A stretch of 12,450 bases of DNA from Pseudomonadota bacterium (GCA_009928265.1 RFPR01000056.1:1-12450), one strand, 5' to 3'; shown: positions 1 through 6,058, numbered from the stretch's first letter. Program-made: numbers and translations. Notes: generated by a model from the sequence alone, not told the origin.

Positions 1-1
1 C

Positions 2-298
2 GACCAGATGCTCGTGGAGATGACCGACCAGGTTGCTGACGCCGTCCTGCGCGACAACTACCTCCAGAACATCGTGCTCGGAAACGCCCGCGCCCGCGCC
101 GCCATGCTCGCCGGGGCCCACCGCCGGTTCATCCAGGCGCTGGAGGATGCCGGGACCCTGACGCGGAGCCTTGAGTTCCTGCCCAGCGAGGAAGAACTGC
201 GTCAGCGGGAGAGCTCCGGCGCCGGCCTGACGGCGCCAGAGTTGTGTGTGCTGCTGGCCTACGCGAAGTTGCACTTGAACGAGGAGCTGACCCGAGCC
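2..298 (+). CDS. Fragment of NAD-specific glutamate dehydrogenase (large type), both ends missing
   Basis: An open frame enters from the left window edge and encodes about 99 residues that look like the C-terminal third of the large (about 1,600 residue) NAD-dependent glutamate dehydrogenases of actinobacteria and proteobacteria, which deaminate glutamate to 2-oxoglutarate. Family-like stretches are EMTDQVADAVLRDNYLQN, then SLEFLPSEEEL, then GLTAPELCVLLAYAKLHLNEEL. The resemblance stops at about base 298. Beyond that the frame stays open but only reads the antisense of the ribosomal gene rpsH, so the longer open frame to 763 is not a real protein. The ATG at 8 is internal to the family sequence and is not a start. 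The piece points towards the ribosomal cluster and has no functional link to it. The family call is from memory of conserved motifs; I am fairly sure of it. Confidence 0.72.
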
Positions 299-304
299 GG
301 GACG
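287..304. other. Breakpoint between glutamate dehydrogenase fragment and truncated rpsH
   Basis: Plus-strand glutamate dehydrogenase coding sequence and minus-strand S8 coding sequence meet here tail to tail. The last S8-like residues (RRISRPG) use codons down to base 296, and the last dehydrogenase-like residues end at about 289-298, so the two share at most a few bases (around gccggg, 296-301). No transposase, tRNA or long repeat lies at the join. A chimeric assembly join is the simplest reading, because S8 is essential and would be non-functional as drawn. Confidence 0.7.
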
Positions 305-547
305 GCTGATGCGGCGAAGACCGGCAATTGCAGGGGTCTTTCCGACATACCGGGGACGAATGCGGAGGCGCGGGTGTGTCTCCTTATTGTCGAGCTCATA
401 CTCCTCGATGTAACCCTCGCGCTGGAGGATGGCGATGATGTCGCTCTTGATCTTGGAATAAGGGACGAAGAACTCCTCCTTCTGCACGCTCACGGCGTTG
501 CGGACTCGGGTGAGCAGGTCGGCGATGGGATCTGTCAGGGCACTCAT
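296..547 (-). CDS. rpsH: 30S ribosomal protein S8, truncated at the C-terminus by the breakpoint
   Basis: S8 binds the central domain of 16S rRNA early in small-subunit assembly. The first 84 residues are clear S8: the start MSALTDPIADLLTRVRNA, then the basic segment VPYSKIKSDIIAILQREGYI, then RIRPRYVGKTPAIAGLRRISRPG. A normal S8 has about 130 residues and ends in a conserved part containing GLGI and STSKG motifs; that half is absent. After residue 84 the frame stays open, with no stop as far as base 2, but encodes only the antisense of the dehydrogenase fragment. The start ATG lies 5 bases after the rplE stop (TGA, TTTCC, ATG), so translation is probably coupled. rpsN, usually found between rplE and rpsH, is missing. 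The start and identity are secure; whether the truncation is biological is doubtful. Confidence 0.88.
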
Positions 548-552
548 GGAAA

Positions 553-1155
553 TCAGGCGGCTGCGGTTTCGGTCTTGGCCGTCTCGGGCTTCTTGGCGGC
601 ATTACGTCCGGCGAAGGGCATGCCGAGCTCGGTGAGCAGGGCGCGAGCCTCGTCGTTGGAGCTGGCGGAGGTGACGATAGTGATGTCGAACCCGATGTTC
701 TTCTTGATCTTATCAAGCTCGATTTCGGGAAAGATCGACTGGTCGGTGACGCCGAGGGTGTAGTTCCCGTTGCCGTCGAAGGCGCGGGTCGAGACACCGC
801 GGAAATCGCGAATCCTCGGGAGGGCCGTCTTGATGAGGCGCTCGAGGAACTCGTACATGAGGCGGCCGCGGAGGGTCACCTTGGCCCCGATGGCCTGACC
901 GGCGCGGAGCTTGAAGTTGGAAATGGCCTTCTTGGCGATGGTCTCGACGGGCTTCTGGCCGGTGATGGTTTCGAGTTCGTCCTTTGCGATCTCAAGGGCA
1001 GCCTTGACGTCGGGCGAGGAGGCGATGGATGTATTGATAACGACCTTCACCAGGCGGGGAACCTGGTGGACGTTCTTGTAACCCCTCTTCTCCTTGAGTG
1101 CGGGGATGATGCGCGTGGCGTATTCGTTCTGAAGTTCGGCAATGGGCAGTGACAT
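553..1155 (-). CDS. rplE: 50S ribosomal protein L5
   Basis: L5 binds 5S rRNA and sits in the central protuberance of the large subunit, contacting the P-site tRNA. The 200-residue product has the family order: an N-terminal helix (LQNEYATRIIPALKEK), KVVINTSI, the TGQKPVETIAKKAISNFKLR segment, KVTLRGRLMYEFLERLI, and the end region IFPEIELDKIKKNIGFDITIVTSA. The L5 core ends near residue 182, and a tail rich in Ala, Lys, Thr and Glu adds about 18 residues to the usual length of about 180. The ATG is supported by AAAGGA 9 bases upstream, one of the few clear Shine-Dalgarno sites in the cluster. It lies 36 bases after rplX and 5 bases before rpsH, with no S14 gene in between. Confidence 0.97.
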   Translation of the reverse strand: MSLPIAELQNEYATRIIPALKEKRGYKNVHQVPRLVKVVINTSIASSPDVKAALEIAKDELETITGQKPVETIAKKAISNFKLRAGQAIGAKVTLRGRLMYEFLERLIKTALPRIRDFRGVSTRAFDGNGNYTLGVTDQSIFPEIELDKIKKNIGFDITIVTSASSNDEARALLTELGMPFAGRNAAKKPETAKTETAAA

Positions 1156-1164
1156 GTCGCTGTA

Positions 1165-1170
1165 TCCTTT
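1165..1170 (-). promoter_or_regulatory. Shine-Dalgarno site of rplE
   Basis: AAAGGA on the minus strand ends 9 bases before the rplE ATG. It is notable because most genes of this cluster lack such a site, and it supports the chosen start. Confidence 0.7.
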
Positions 1171-1191
1171 GATGCGGGAGCTTCCCTGGGT

Positions 1192-1542
1192 TTATTCGGC
1201 CTTGTCGGCCTTTTCAGCCTTCGCCTTCTTGGCGGCGGGCTTTTTGGCGGCCTTGGGCTTTGCTTCCTTCCCTTCCTTGGCGGCGGCCTCTCGGACACCC
1301 TTCTGAAGGAGCTTGACGTTGGAAATGTGAATTGGGCCCTCGCGCTCGATGATCGCGCCGTTAGGCTGATCCTGGGAGCGGCGCACGTGCTTCTTGATCA
1401 TACGGACACCTTCGACGATGACCTGATGCTTGGCGCGGTTGACCTGAAGGATTTTCCCCTCGGAACCGCGATGGTTCCCGGAGATGACCTTCACGAGGTC
1501 GCCGGCGTGGACGTGGGTTTTGATGAGCTGGTAAGCAGGCAT
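1192..1542 (-). CDS. rplX: 50S ribosomal protein L24 with replaced C-terminus
   Basis: L24 starts large-subunit assembly by binding the 5' region of 23S rRNA. The product has 116 residues. A KOW-type segment is seen at about residues 11-36 (VHAGDLVKVISGNHRGSEGK), followed by the family segments VIVEGVRMIKKH and IEREGPIHISNVKLL at about 42-80. In ordinary L24 this is followed by a conserved stretch with a DPKTGKPTRVGFR-like motif. Here the sequence instead turns directly into a Lys/Ala/Glu tail (about 81-116), so the last module appears lost or replaced. The start at MPAYQLIKTH is chosen on homology: it gives the normal family N-terminus and lies 13 bases after the rplN stop, while the longer frame from 1575 would overlap rplN. 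No Shine-Dalgarno is seen. Confidence 0.93.
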   Translation of the reverse strand: MPAYQLIKTHVHAGDLVKVISGNHRGSEGKILQVNRAKHQVIVEGVRMIKKHVRRSQDQPNGAIIEREGPIHISNVKLLQKGVREAAAKEGKEAKPKAAKKPAAKKAKAEKADKAE

Positions 1543-1555
1543 GGACGTGTCGGGA

Positions 1556-1921
1556 TCAGAGCACCTCGGGTGCAAGTGAGACGATCTTCATGAAATTCTT
1601 CTCGCGGAGTTCACGCGCCACGGGGCCGAAGATACGGGTGCCGCGGGGATTGAGGTCCTTGTCGATGATGACGATTGCATTCTTGTCGAAGCGAAGGTAG
1701 GAGCCATCGTCGCGCTTGACGGGTTGCTTGGTGCGGACAACGACAGCGCGGACGACATCACCCTTCTTCACGGTGCCGCCAGTCGCGGCCTCCTTGACGT
1801 TGGCGGTGATGACATCCCCGACGCGAGCCGTCAGGGTGCGCTTGCCGATGACGCCGATCATGGTGGCCATGCGGGCGCCGGTGTTGTCGGCGACATCGAG
1901 ACGTGAGCGGATCTGGATCAT
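1556..1921 (-). CDS. rplN: 50S ribosomal protein L14
   Basis: L14 lies at the subunit interface of the large subunit, contacts 16S rRNA, and is the docking site of the silencing factor RsfS in other bacteria. The 121-residue product matches the family over its whole length (E. coli L14 has 123): MIQIRSRLDVADNTGAR at the start, VGDVITANVKEA, KKGDVVRAVVVRTKQPVKRDDGSYLRF, and the end NPRGTRIFGPVARELREKNFMKIVSLAPEVL. The ATG has AGGA 9 bases upstream. It lies 28 bases after rpsQ and 13 bases before rplX. Nothing unusual is seen in the protein. Confidence 0.98.
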   Translation of the reverse strand: MIQIRSRLDVADNTGARMATMIGVIGKRTLTARVGDVITANVKEAATGGTVKKGDVVRAVVVRTKQPVKRDDGSYLRFDKNAIVIIDKDLNPRGTRIFGPVARELREKNFMKIVSLAPEVL

Positions 1922-1930
1922 GGTATGGGG

Positions 1931-1934
1931 TCCT
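1931..1934 (-). promoter_or_regulatory. Short Shine-Dalgarno site of rplN
   Basis: AGGA on the minus strand lies 9 bases before the rplN ATG. It is weaker than the sites of rplE, rpmC and rplP. Confidence 0.45.
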
Positions 1935-1949
1935 GAAAAATGTGGCGGA

Positions 1950-2231
1950 TCAGTGGCGGATCACCTCGACGAGGCGCCAGCGCTTGAGGCGGCTGAGGGG
2001 GCGTGTCTCCATGATGGAAACGCGGTCACCGACCTTTGCCTCGTTCTTCTCGTCATGGACGTGGAACTTCTTGACCTGCTTGATGATCTTGCCGAAGAGC
2101 GGGTGAGGGACGCGGGTGATGGTCTTGACAACGATGGTCTTGTCCATCTTGTCGGAGATGACCTCGCCCACGCGGGTCTTGCGGAGGGAGCGTTCCTCGG
2201 ATTTCGGGGAAGTGGTGGCTGTGTCGTTCAT
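1950..2231 (-). CDS. rpsQ: 30S ribosomal protein S17
   Basis: S17 is a primary binding protein for the 5' domain of 16S rRNA. The OB-fold core is recognised from GEVISDKMDKTIVVKTITRV, then HPLFGKIIKQVKKFHVHDE, then KVGDRVSIMETRPLSRLKRWRLVEVI. The product has 93 residues; E. coli S17 has 84. The extra length is an N-terminal stretch of about 20 polar residues (MNDTATTSPKSEERSLRKTR). The ATG at 2231 is the start that includes this extension; no Met lies between it and the core, so it is likely but not proven. It lies 32 bases after rpmC and 28 before rplN. Only a weak AGG is seen upstream. Confidence 0.96.
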   Translation of the reverse strand: MNDTATTSPKSEERSLRKTRVGEVISDKMDKTIVVKTITRVPHPLFGKIIKQVKKFHVHDEKNEAKVGDRVSIMETRPLSRLKRWRLVEVIRH

Positions 2232-2263
2232 TCGGTTCGGTGCCTGGTGGCTGGAAAGTTGGG

Positions 2264-2467
2264 TCAGGAGGCCTTGGATACGCCGGTCTTGGTGGACAGG
2301 ACTGTCTCGAGGCGGGCGATCTCGCGGCGCAGGGTGCGCAGGAGATGGGGCTTCTCCAGCTGGCCGGCCTGCTGCTGAAGGCGGAGGTGGAAGATCTCCT
2401 GCCGCAGCTCCTTCTTGCGTGAAGAGAGTTCAGTAGGCGTCAATTCGCGGATTTCGTCAAGATTCAT
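2264..2467 (-). CDS. rpmC: 50S ribosomal protein L29
   Basis: L29 is a small two-helix protein near the exit of the peptide tunnel, next to L23, where nascent-chain factors dock. The 67-residue product has the family pattern: MNLDEIRELTPTELSSRKKEL, then EIFHLRLQQQAGQLEKPHLLRTLRREIARLETVL. Usual length is 60 to 70. The start MNLDEIREL is chosen over the longer frame from 2524 because it gives the normal N-terminus, lies behind a strong GAGGAA site, and avoids overlap with rplP. It lies 31 bases after the rplP stop and 32 bases before rpsQ. Confidence 0.96.
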   Translation of the reverse strand: MNLDEIRELTPTELSSRKKELRQEIFHLRLQQQAGQLEKPHLLRTLRREIARLETVLSTKTGVSKAS

Positions 2468-2474
2468 ATCTGTG

Positions 2475-2480
2475 TTCCTC
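2475..2480 (-). promoter_or_regulatory. Shine-Dalgarno site of rpmC
   Basis: GAGGAA on the minus strand ends 7 bases before the ATG at 2467. It decides the rpmC start against the longer open frame that would begin at 2524 inside rplP. Confidence 0.75.
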
Positions 2481-2498
2481 TTTTTCCTCGGCGTCTCC

Positions 2499-2918
2499 TT
2501 AGGAGGCGTGGTGGCGGGTGACAAACTTCGTGCGGATCGGCAGTTTGTTGGCAGCGAGTCGCAGGGACTCGCGGGCCACGGTCTCGGAAATACCGTCTAG
2601 CTCGAAGAGGATGTTGCCGGGACGAACCGTGGCAACCCAGTACTCGGGCTGTCCCTTACCCTTACCCATTCGGGTTTCGGGCGGACGGGCGGTCACCGAC
2701 TTGTCGGGGAAGATACGGATCCAGAGCTTGCCTTTGCGCTTCATGTTGCGGGTCAGCGCAACGCGGGCAGCCTCGATCTGGGTGTTGGTGATCCAGGCGC
2801 GCTCCAGTGTCTGGAGTCCGAATTCACCGAAATCAATGTTGATGTTCCGCGAGGCGGTCCCGGAGCGGCTACCGCGCTGGGTCTTGCGGTACTTGACTCG
2901 TTTGGGCATCAGGGGCAT
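2499..2918 (-). CDS. rplP: 50S ribosomal protein L16
   Basis: L16 organises the tRNA-binding region of the large subunit near the A and P sites. The 139-residue product has the family start (MPLMPKRVKYRKTQRG), then FGEFGLQTLERAWITNTQIEAAR, the RNA-binding KRKGKLWIRIFPDKSVTARPPETRMGKGKG, and EYWVATVRPGNILFELDGI before a C-terminal helix. E. coli L16 has 136 residues. The first Met at 2918 is chosen because AAGGAG lies 7 bases upstream; the second Met at 2909 matches the common MPKRVKYR start and cannot be fully excluded. A short palindrome (CTCCTAAGGAG) covers the stop codon. It lies 43 bases after rpsC. Confidence 0.98.
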   Translation of the reverse strand: MPLMPKRVKYRKTQRGSRSGTASRNINIDFGEFGLQTLERAWITNTQIEAARVALTRNMKRKGKLWIRIFPDKSVTARPPETRMGKGKGQPEYWVATVRPGNILFELDGISETVARESLRLAANKLPIRTKFVTRHHAS

Positions 2919-2925
2919 GGCGTGT

Positions 2926-2931
2926 CTCCTT
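2926..2931 (-). promoter_or_regulatory. Shine-Dalgarno site of rplP
   Basis: AAGGAG on the minus strand ends 7 bases before the ATG at 2918. It is the strongest such site in the cluster and supports the first of two closely spaced Met codons as the start. Confidence 0.75.
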
Positions 2932-2961
2932 TAGAGGTTGAAAGTGTTGGAATTCGGTGAA

Positions 2962-3648
2962 TCAGGCGACGCTCTCGGCCGTCTCGGGGGCCGCAGCACG
3001 GGGTTCGCGGGGCTCGGGAAGCTTCTCAGGCTTCTTGCAGATCCAGCACTTGACGCCGATCTTACCGGCAACGGTGTCGGCCTCGGCAAAGCCGTAGTCG
3101 ATCGTGGTGCGGAGGGTATGGAGCGGGATGGTGCCGGCGCGGACGACCTCGGTGCGGGCGATTTCGGCCCCTCCAAGACGACCACTGGCGCGGATCTTGA
3201 TACCATCGGCGCCCATGTCCATGGCGATCTGCATCGCCTTCTTCATGGCGCGGCGAAACCCGATGCGGCGCTCAAGTTGTCCGGCGACGCTCTCGGCGAC
3301 GAGGGTCGCGTCGAGTTCGGGTTGCTTGATTTCGACGATGTCGATCTTGGCCTGCTTGCCGCCAGCCAGGTCACTGACCTTCTTGGTCATGGTCTCGATT
3401 TCGCTTCCCTTACGTCCGATGACGATACCGGGACGGGCGGTGAAGATGGTCACGCGGACGCTGTTCCAGGCCCGCTCAATGACAATGCGGGAGACAGCGG
3501 CGGTCTTGAGCTTCTTCTTAAGCCAGCCGCGGATCTGCTGGTCGGCATAGAGGAAGTCTGCGAATTCCTTCTCGCCGGCGTACCAGCGTGAGGACCAGTC
3601 GCGGGTGACGGGAAGGCGGAAGCCAATCGGGTTAACTTTTTGTCCCAT
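2962..3648 (-). CDS. rpsC: 30S ribosomal protein S3
   Basis: S3 lies on the head of the small subunit at the mRNA entry site. The 228-residue product shows the start MGQKVNPIGFRL, a KH domain with the GRKG loop at residues 78-81 followed by the SEIE segment, the linker LERRIGFRRAMKKAMQ at about 125-140, and the C-terminal domain with GIKIRASGRLGGAEIARTE and the TIDYGFAEADT segment. After the family GVK motif it reads CWIC (201-204) where most bacterial S3 proteins have V-W-I-Y. About 20 Pro/Glu/Ala residues follow as a tail. No Shine-Dalgarno is seen before the ATG. It lies 36 bases after rplV. Confidence 0.98.
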   Translation of the reverse strand: MGQKVNPIGFRLPVTRDWSSRWYAGEKEFADFLYADQQIRGWLKKKLKTAAVSRIVIERAWNSVRVTIFTARPGIVIGRKGSEIETMTKKVSDLAGGKQAKIDIVEIKQPELDATLVAESVAGQLERRIGFRRAMKKAMQIAMDMGADGIKIRASGRLGGAEIARTEVVRAGTIPLHTLRTTIDYGFAEADTVAGKIGVKCWICKKPEKLPEPREPRAAAPETAESVA

Positions 3649-3684
3649 GGTGAGAGGTCGGTTGGTGTTGGGGAGGCGTCTTGC

Positions 3685-4152
3685 TTACGCGTTAGATTCG
3701 GTGGCGGCTGCCTCGGGCGTAGGGGCAGGAGTGGCGGTTTCCACAGCGGCGGCCTTGGGAGCCTTCTTGGTCTTGCCCTTACCGGAGGTCTTTGGCTTGT
3801 CGGAGCGGCGGACGATCGGCACCTCATCAGTGAGGACGATACGGATATGGCTGTTGCGCTTGCGAACCGGTCCGGCGCTGCCGCGTGCCTTGGGGCGGAC
3901 ACGCTTGATGGTCGGGGCCTCGCCGCAGACAGCTTCCTTCACCACGAGAAGCTCGGGGCGAACGTTGTTGTTATGCTCTGCATTGGCGATAGCGCTCTTG
4001 AGAACCTTGCCGACGAGAGGCGCGGCCTTCTTGGGAACAAAGGCAAGGAGTTGGAGGGCATCGATGGCGGGAAGGCCCTGGATCTCGCGAGTGACCTCGC
4101 GGGCCTTGAAGGCGGAGATGCGCGCGTAGCGGTGGGTGGCGATGACTTGCAT
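3685..4152 (-). CDS. rplV: 50S ribosomal protein L22 with long low-complexity tail
   Basis: L22 lines the peptide exit tunnel; its hairpin reaches the constriction where macrolides act. The 155-residue product has the family core at about 1-112: the start MQVIATHRYARISAFKAR, then AFVPKKAAPLVGKVLKSAIANAEHN, and the tunnel hairpin RVRPKARGSAGPVRKR (84-99), then HIRIVLTDE. Core length is normal (about 110). The remaining 43 residues are a Lys/Pro then Ala/Thr/Pro/Glu tail. The start at 4152 is chosen because it gives the usual N-terminus; the longer frame to 4305 overlaps the preceding gene and is unlike L22. It starts 11 bases after the stop of the inserted secreted-protein gene, so the two are probably co-translated from one mRNA. 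No Shine-Dalgarno is seen. Confidence 0.96.
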   Translation of the reverse strand: MQVIATHRYARISAFKAREVTREIQGLPAIDALQLLAFVPKKAAPLVGKVLKSAIANAEHNNNVRPELLVVKEAVCGEAPTIKRVRPKARGSAGPVRKRNSHIRIVLTDEVPIVRRSDKPKTSGKGKTKKAPKAAAVETATPAPTPEAAATESNA

Positions 4153-4163
4153 GGCTTTAGGAA

Positions 4164-4892
4164 TTATCGGGTGGTATCGATTCGGAGAGTGTCGCCCGTG
4201 CGGACGGATTCGGTGTTCGCAGCCGTGGACTGGACGATGGCTCCGCTGACAGCGTCGCGGACATCGACGACACGAACGGAGGCGATCTGTTTGTCGCCGC
4301 GCCATACTTGGAAAGGCATGCCGGTCTTGACCCCCTGGCGGGAACCGAGATCGGAGACGACAAGCGCGAGGTCGGGCTTCACGTCGATGACACGTCCTCC
4401 GGTGAGTCCGGCAGGATTACCTTGGCCCGAGGCGGAGCGGCCGATGAGCGCATTGGCAGCACGCAGATTCTCCTCAACACGGAGACGGGCCTTGGCATTG
4501 ATCCCCTCGGAGGTTTTGAGAAGGGCCATGACGGACTCGCTGAGGGCAGTGAGGCGCTCCTTAGCCTCGTCGTTTTCCTTCTGGAGGAGACGGAGATCAC
4601 GGACGGCGGCCAGAAGGCGGGTGCGCAGCGCATCGTCCCCCTTGGAAGAAGAAAGGCCGAGTGCCTCGATGCGTTCGTTCAGGTCGTCAGACTTACGTCG
4701 GAAGACCTCAGCCTCACCGTTGGCAACGGCGAGACTCTCGGTCAATCCCTTGATGGCGGCCTCGGAGAGGACCAGTTTCTCGCGCAGGGAAGCCTCCGAG
4801 CCAGACTGCTGCGCAACCGCGGCGGCGACGGGCAGCCCGAGAAGGGCTGCCGCCGTGGCGGCTGAGAGCTGGCGTTGGCAGACGGAGGACAT
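4164..4892 (-). CDS. Predicted secreted coiled-coil protein with FlgT_C-like domain, inserted in the S10 operon
   Basis: I do not recognise this gene as any ribosomal protein. The 242-residue product starts with a signal-peptide-like N-terminus: MSSVCQRQ, an Ala/Leu-rich stretch (about 9-26), and an AVA site before QQSGSE, with cleavage expected near residue 27. Residues about 33-150 are helical and charged with heptad-like leucines (e.g. LREKLVLSEAAIKGLTESL), typical of coiled coil. A Gly-rich linker (about 151-166) leads to a beta-rich end (167-239) with VIDVKPDLALVVSDLGSRQG, GMPFQVWRGD, RVVDVRDAVSGAIV and a final VRTGDTLRI; this resembles FlgT C-terminal (FlgT_C) domains found fused to coiled coils in envelope proteins. 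It probably acts in the periplasm or at the envelope. It lies 22 bases after rpsS and 11 before rplV on the same strand. The ATG at 4892 is chosen because the longer frame (to 5063) only shadows rpsS. The domain call is from memory; the function is unknown. Confidence 0.85.
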   Translation of the reverse strand: MSSVCQRQLSAATAAALLGLPVAAAVAQQSGSEASLREKLVLSEAAIKGLTESLAVANGEAEVFRRKSDDLNERIEALGLSSSKGDDALRTRLLAAVRDLRLLQKENDEAKERLTALSESVMALLKTSEGINAKARLRVEENLRAANALIGRSASGQGNPAGLTGGRVIDVKPDLALVVSDLGSRQGVKTGMPFQVWRGDKQIASVRVVDVRDAVSGAIVQSTAANTESVRTGDTLRIDTTR

Positions 4893-4914
4893 GATGCGTA
4901 AGGAAATCAGGGGG

Positions 4915-5193
4915 CTACTTGGTGACCTTGGCGGTGTGCGAACCGTGCTTCTTGAAGATACGGGTCGGTGCAAACTCGCCGAGCTTGTGGCCGACCATGT
5001 TTTCCGTGACGAAGACAGGAATGAAGGAACGGCCGTTGTGGACGTTGAAGGTGTGGCCGACAAAGTCGGGAGTGACAGTCGAGCGGCGCGACCAGGTCTT
5101 GATCGGCTTCTTGACGTTGGCTTCGTTGAGCTTGTCGATTTTCTCGAGGAGCTTCCACTCCACGAATGGGCCTTTTTTGAGGGAGCGTGACAT
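4915..5193 (-). CDS. rpsS: 30S ribosomal protein S19
   Basis: S19 binds the head of 16S rRNA with S13 near the A-site tRNA. The 92-residue product matches the family end to end: MSRSLKKGPFVEWKLLEKI, then TWSRRSTVTPDFVGHTFNVHNGRSFIPVFVTENMVGHKLGEFAPTR split by no unusual insertion, and the end GSHTAKVTK. E. coli S19 has 92 residues. The start ATG lies 6 bases after the rplB stop. It is normally followed directly by rplV; here the secreted-protein gene intervenes. No Shine-Dalgarno is seen. Confidence 0.98.
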   Translation of the reverse strand: MSRSLKKGPFVEWKLLEKIDKLNEANVKKPIKTWSRRSTVTPDFVGHTFNVHNGRSFIPVFVTENMVGHKLGEFAPTRIFKKHGSHTAKVTK

Positions 5194-5199
5194 GGCTGG

Positions 5200-6039
5200 T
5201 TATTTCTTTTTGCGGCGCTGTACGATGAAGGTGTCGCTCTGCTTGTGCTTGCGACGGGTCTTGAATCCCTTGGAGAGCTGACCCCAGGGGCTCATGGGGT
5301 GATGGCGTCCGCCACCGCCCTTGCTCTTGCCCTGACCGCCACCCATCGGGTGATCGACCGGGTTCATGGCCATACCGCGGGTCTGCGGACGGATACCGAG
5401 CCAACGGGAACGGCCGGCCTTTCCGCTGGAGACGTTCATGTGCTCGATGTTACCGACCTGGCCAATGGTGGCGTAGCACTCCTCGTTGATGCGGCGCAGT
5501 TCGCCGGAAGCCATCTTGAGAAGAGCGTAGCCGCCCTCGCGATTGCTGAGGATCGCCTGGGATCCCGCGCTGCGGACGATCTGGCCTCCCTTGCCGGGGG
5601 TCAGTTCCACGTTGTGCAGGGCAAGACCGAGAGGGATTGCCTTCAGAGGAAGGGCGTTGCCTACGTTCGGTTCGGCGTTCTCACCGGCCTGAACCTTGGC
5701 GCCGACCACGAGGCCTGCAGGGTGCAGGATGTAGGCCTTCTCGCCGTCCGGATACTGGATGAGGGCGAGACGGGCGCTGCGGTTCGGATCGTACTCGACG
5801 GCGATCACGTCGGCGACTGCGTCGCGGCGTGAGCGCTTGAAGTCGATGATACGGTACTTCTTCTTGTGACCGCCGCCACGGTGGCGGGAGGTCTTGCGGC
5901 CCATGTTATTGCGGCCGCCGGTGCGCTTCTTGCTCTCGGTGAGGGACTTCTCCGGAGTGCTCTTGGTGATCTCCTCAAAGGAGGGGAGCGCCTTGAAACG
6001 CTGGGCCGGAGTCAGTGGACGGAAGGTCTTGAGTGCCAT
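5200..6039 (-). CDS. rplB: 50S ribosomal protein L2
   Basis: L2 is needed for subunit joining and lies close to the peptidyl transferase centre. The 279-residue product (usual length 270 to 280) shows the N-terminal GRNNMGRKTSRHRGGGHKK segment at 42-60, the OB and SH3-like middle with GDx-type GEKAYILHPAGL at 99-110, GKGGQIVRSAGSQA at 149-162, and the C-terminal RGMAMNPVDHPMGGGQGKSK at 221-240. This contains His230, the equivalent of E. coli His229 implicated in peptidyl transfer. The basic end is FIVQRRKKK. It starts 19 bases after rplW with no Shine-Dalgarno. Confidence 0.98.
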   Translation of the reverse strand: MALKTFRPLTPAQRFKALPSFEEITKSTPEKSLTESKKRTGGRNNMGRKTSRHRGGGHKKKYRIIDFKRSRRDAVADVIAVEYDPNRSARLALIQYPDGEKAYILHPAGLVVGAKVQAGENAEPNVGNALPLKAIPLGLALHNVELTPGKGGQIVRSAGSQAILSNREGGYALLKMASGELRRINEECYATIGQVGNIEHMNVSSGKAGRSRWLGIRPQTRGMAMNPVDHPMGGGQGKSKGGGGRHHPMSPWGQLSKGFKTRRKHKQSDTFIVQRRKKK

Positions 6040-6058
6040 GGTCGTGGAGCGGTTTCGG

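Noticed and set aside
299..763. Continuation of the plus-strand glutamate dehydrogenase frame beyond base 298
   Set aside because: Beyond the join it is only the antisense of rpsH and rplE. The frame stays open by chance and no dehydrogenase-like sequence continues.
2491..2507. Palindrome over the rplP stop codon as a terminator
   Set aside because: The inverted repeat CTCCTAAGGAG has no loop to speak of and no U run, and rpmC follows 31 bases later in the same unit.
4893..5063. Longer N-terminus for the inserted secreted protein
   Set aside because: This part lies inside rpsS in another frame, is Ser/Thr/Pro-rich without structure, and would hide the signal peptide. The ATG at 4892 follows the rpsS stop.
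3640..5190. Plus-strand open frame of 516 codons opposite rplV, the inserted gene and rpsS
   Set aside because: Same reason: it crosses three minus-strand genes and their borders, shows no recognisable domain, and changes composition at each gene border.
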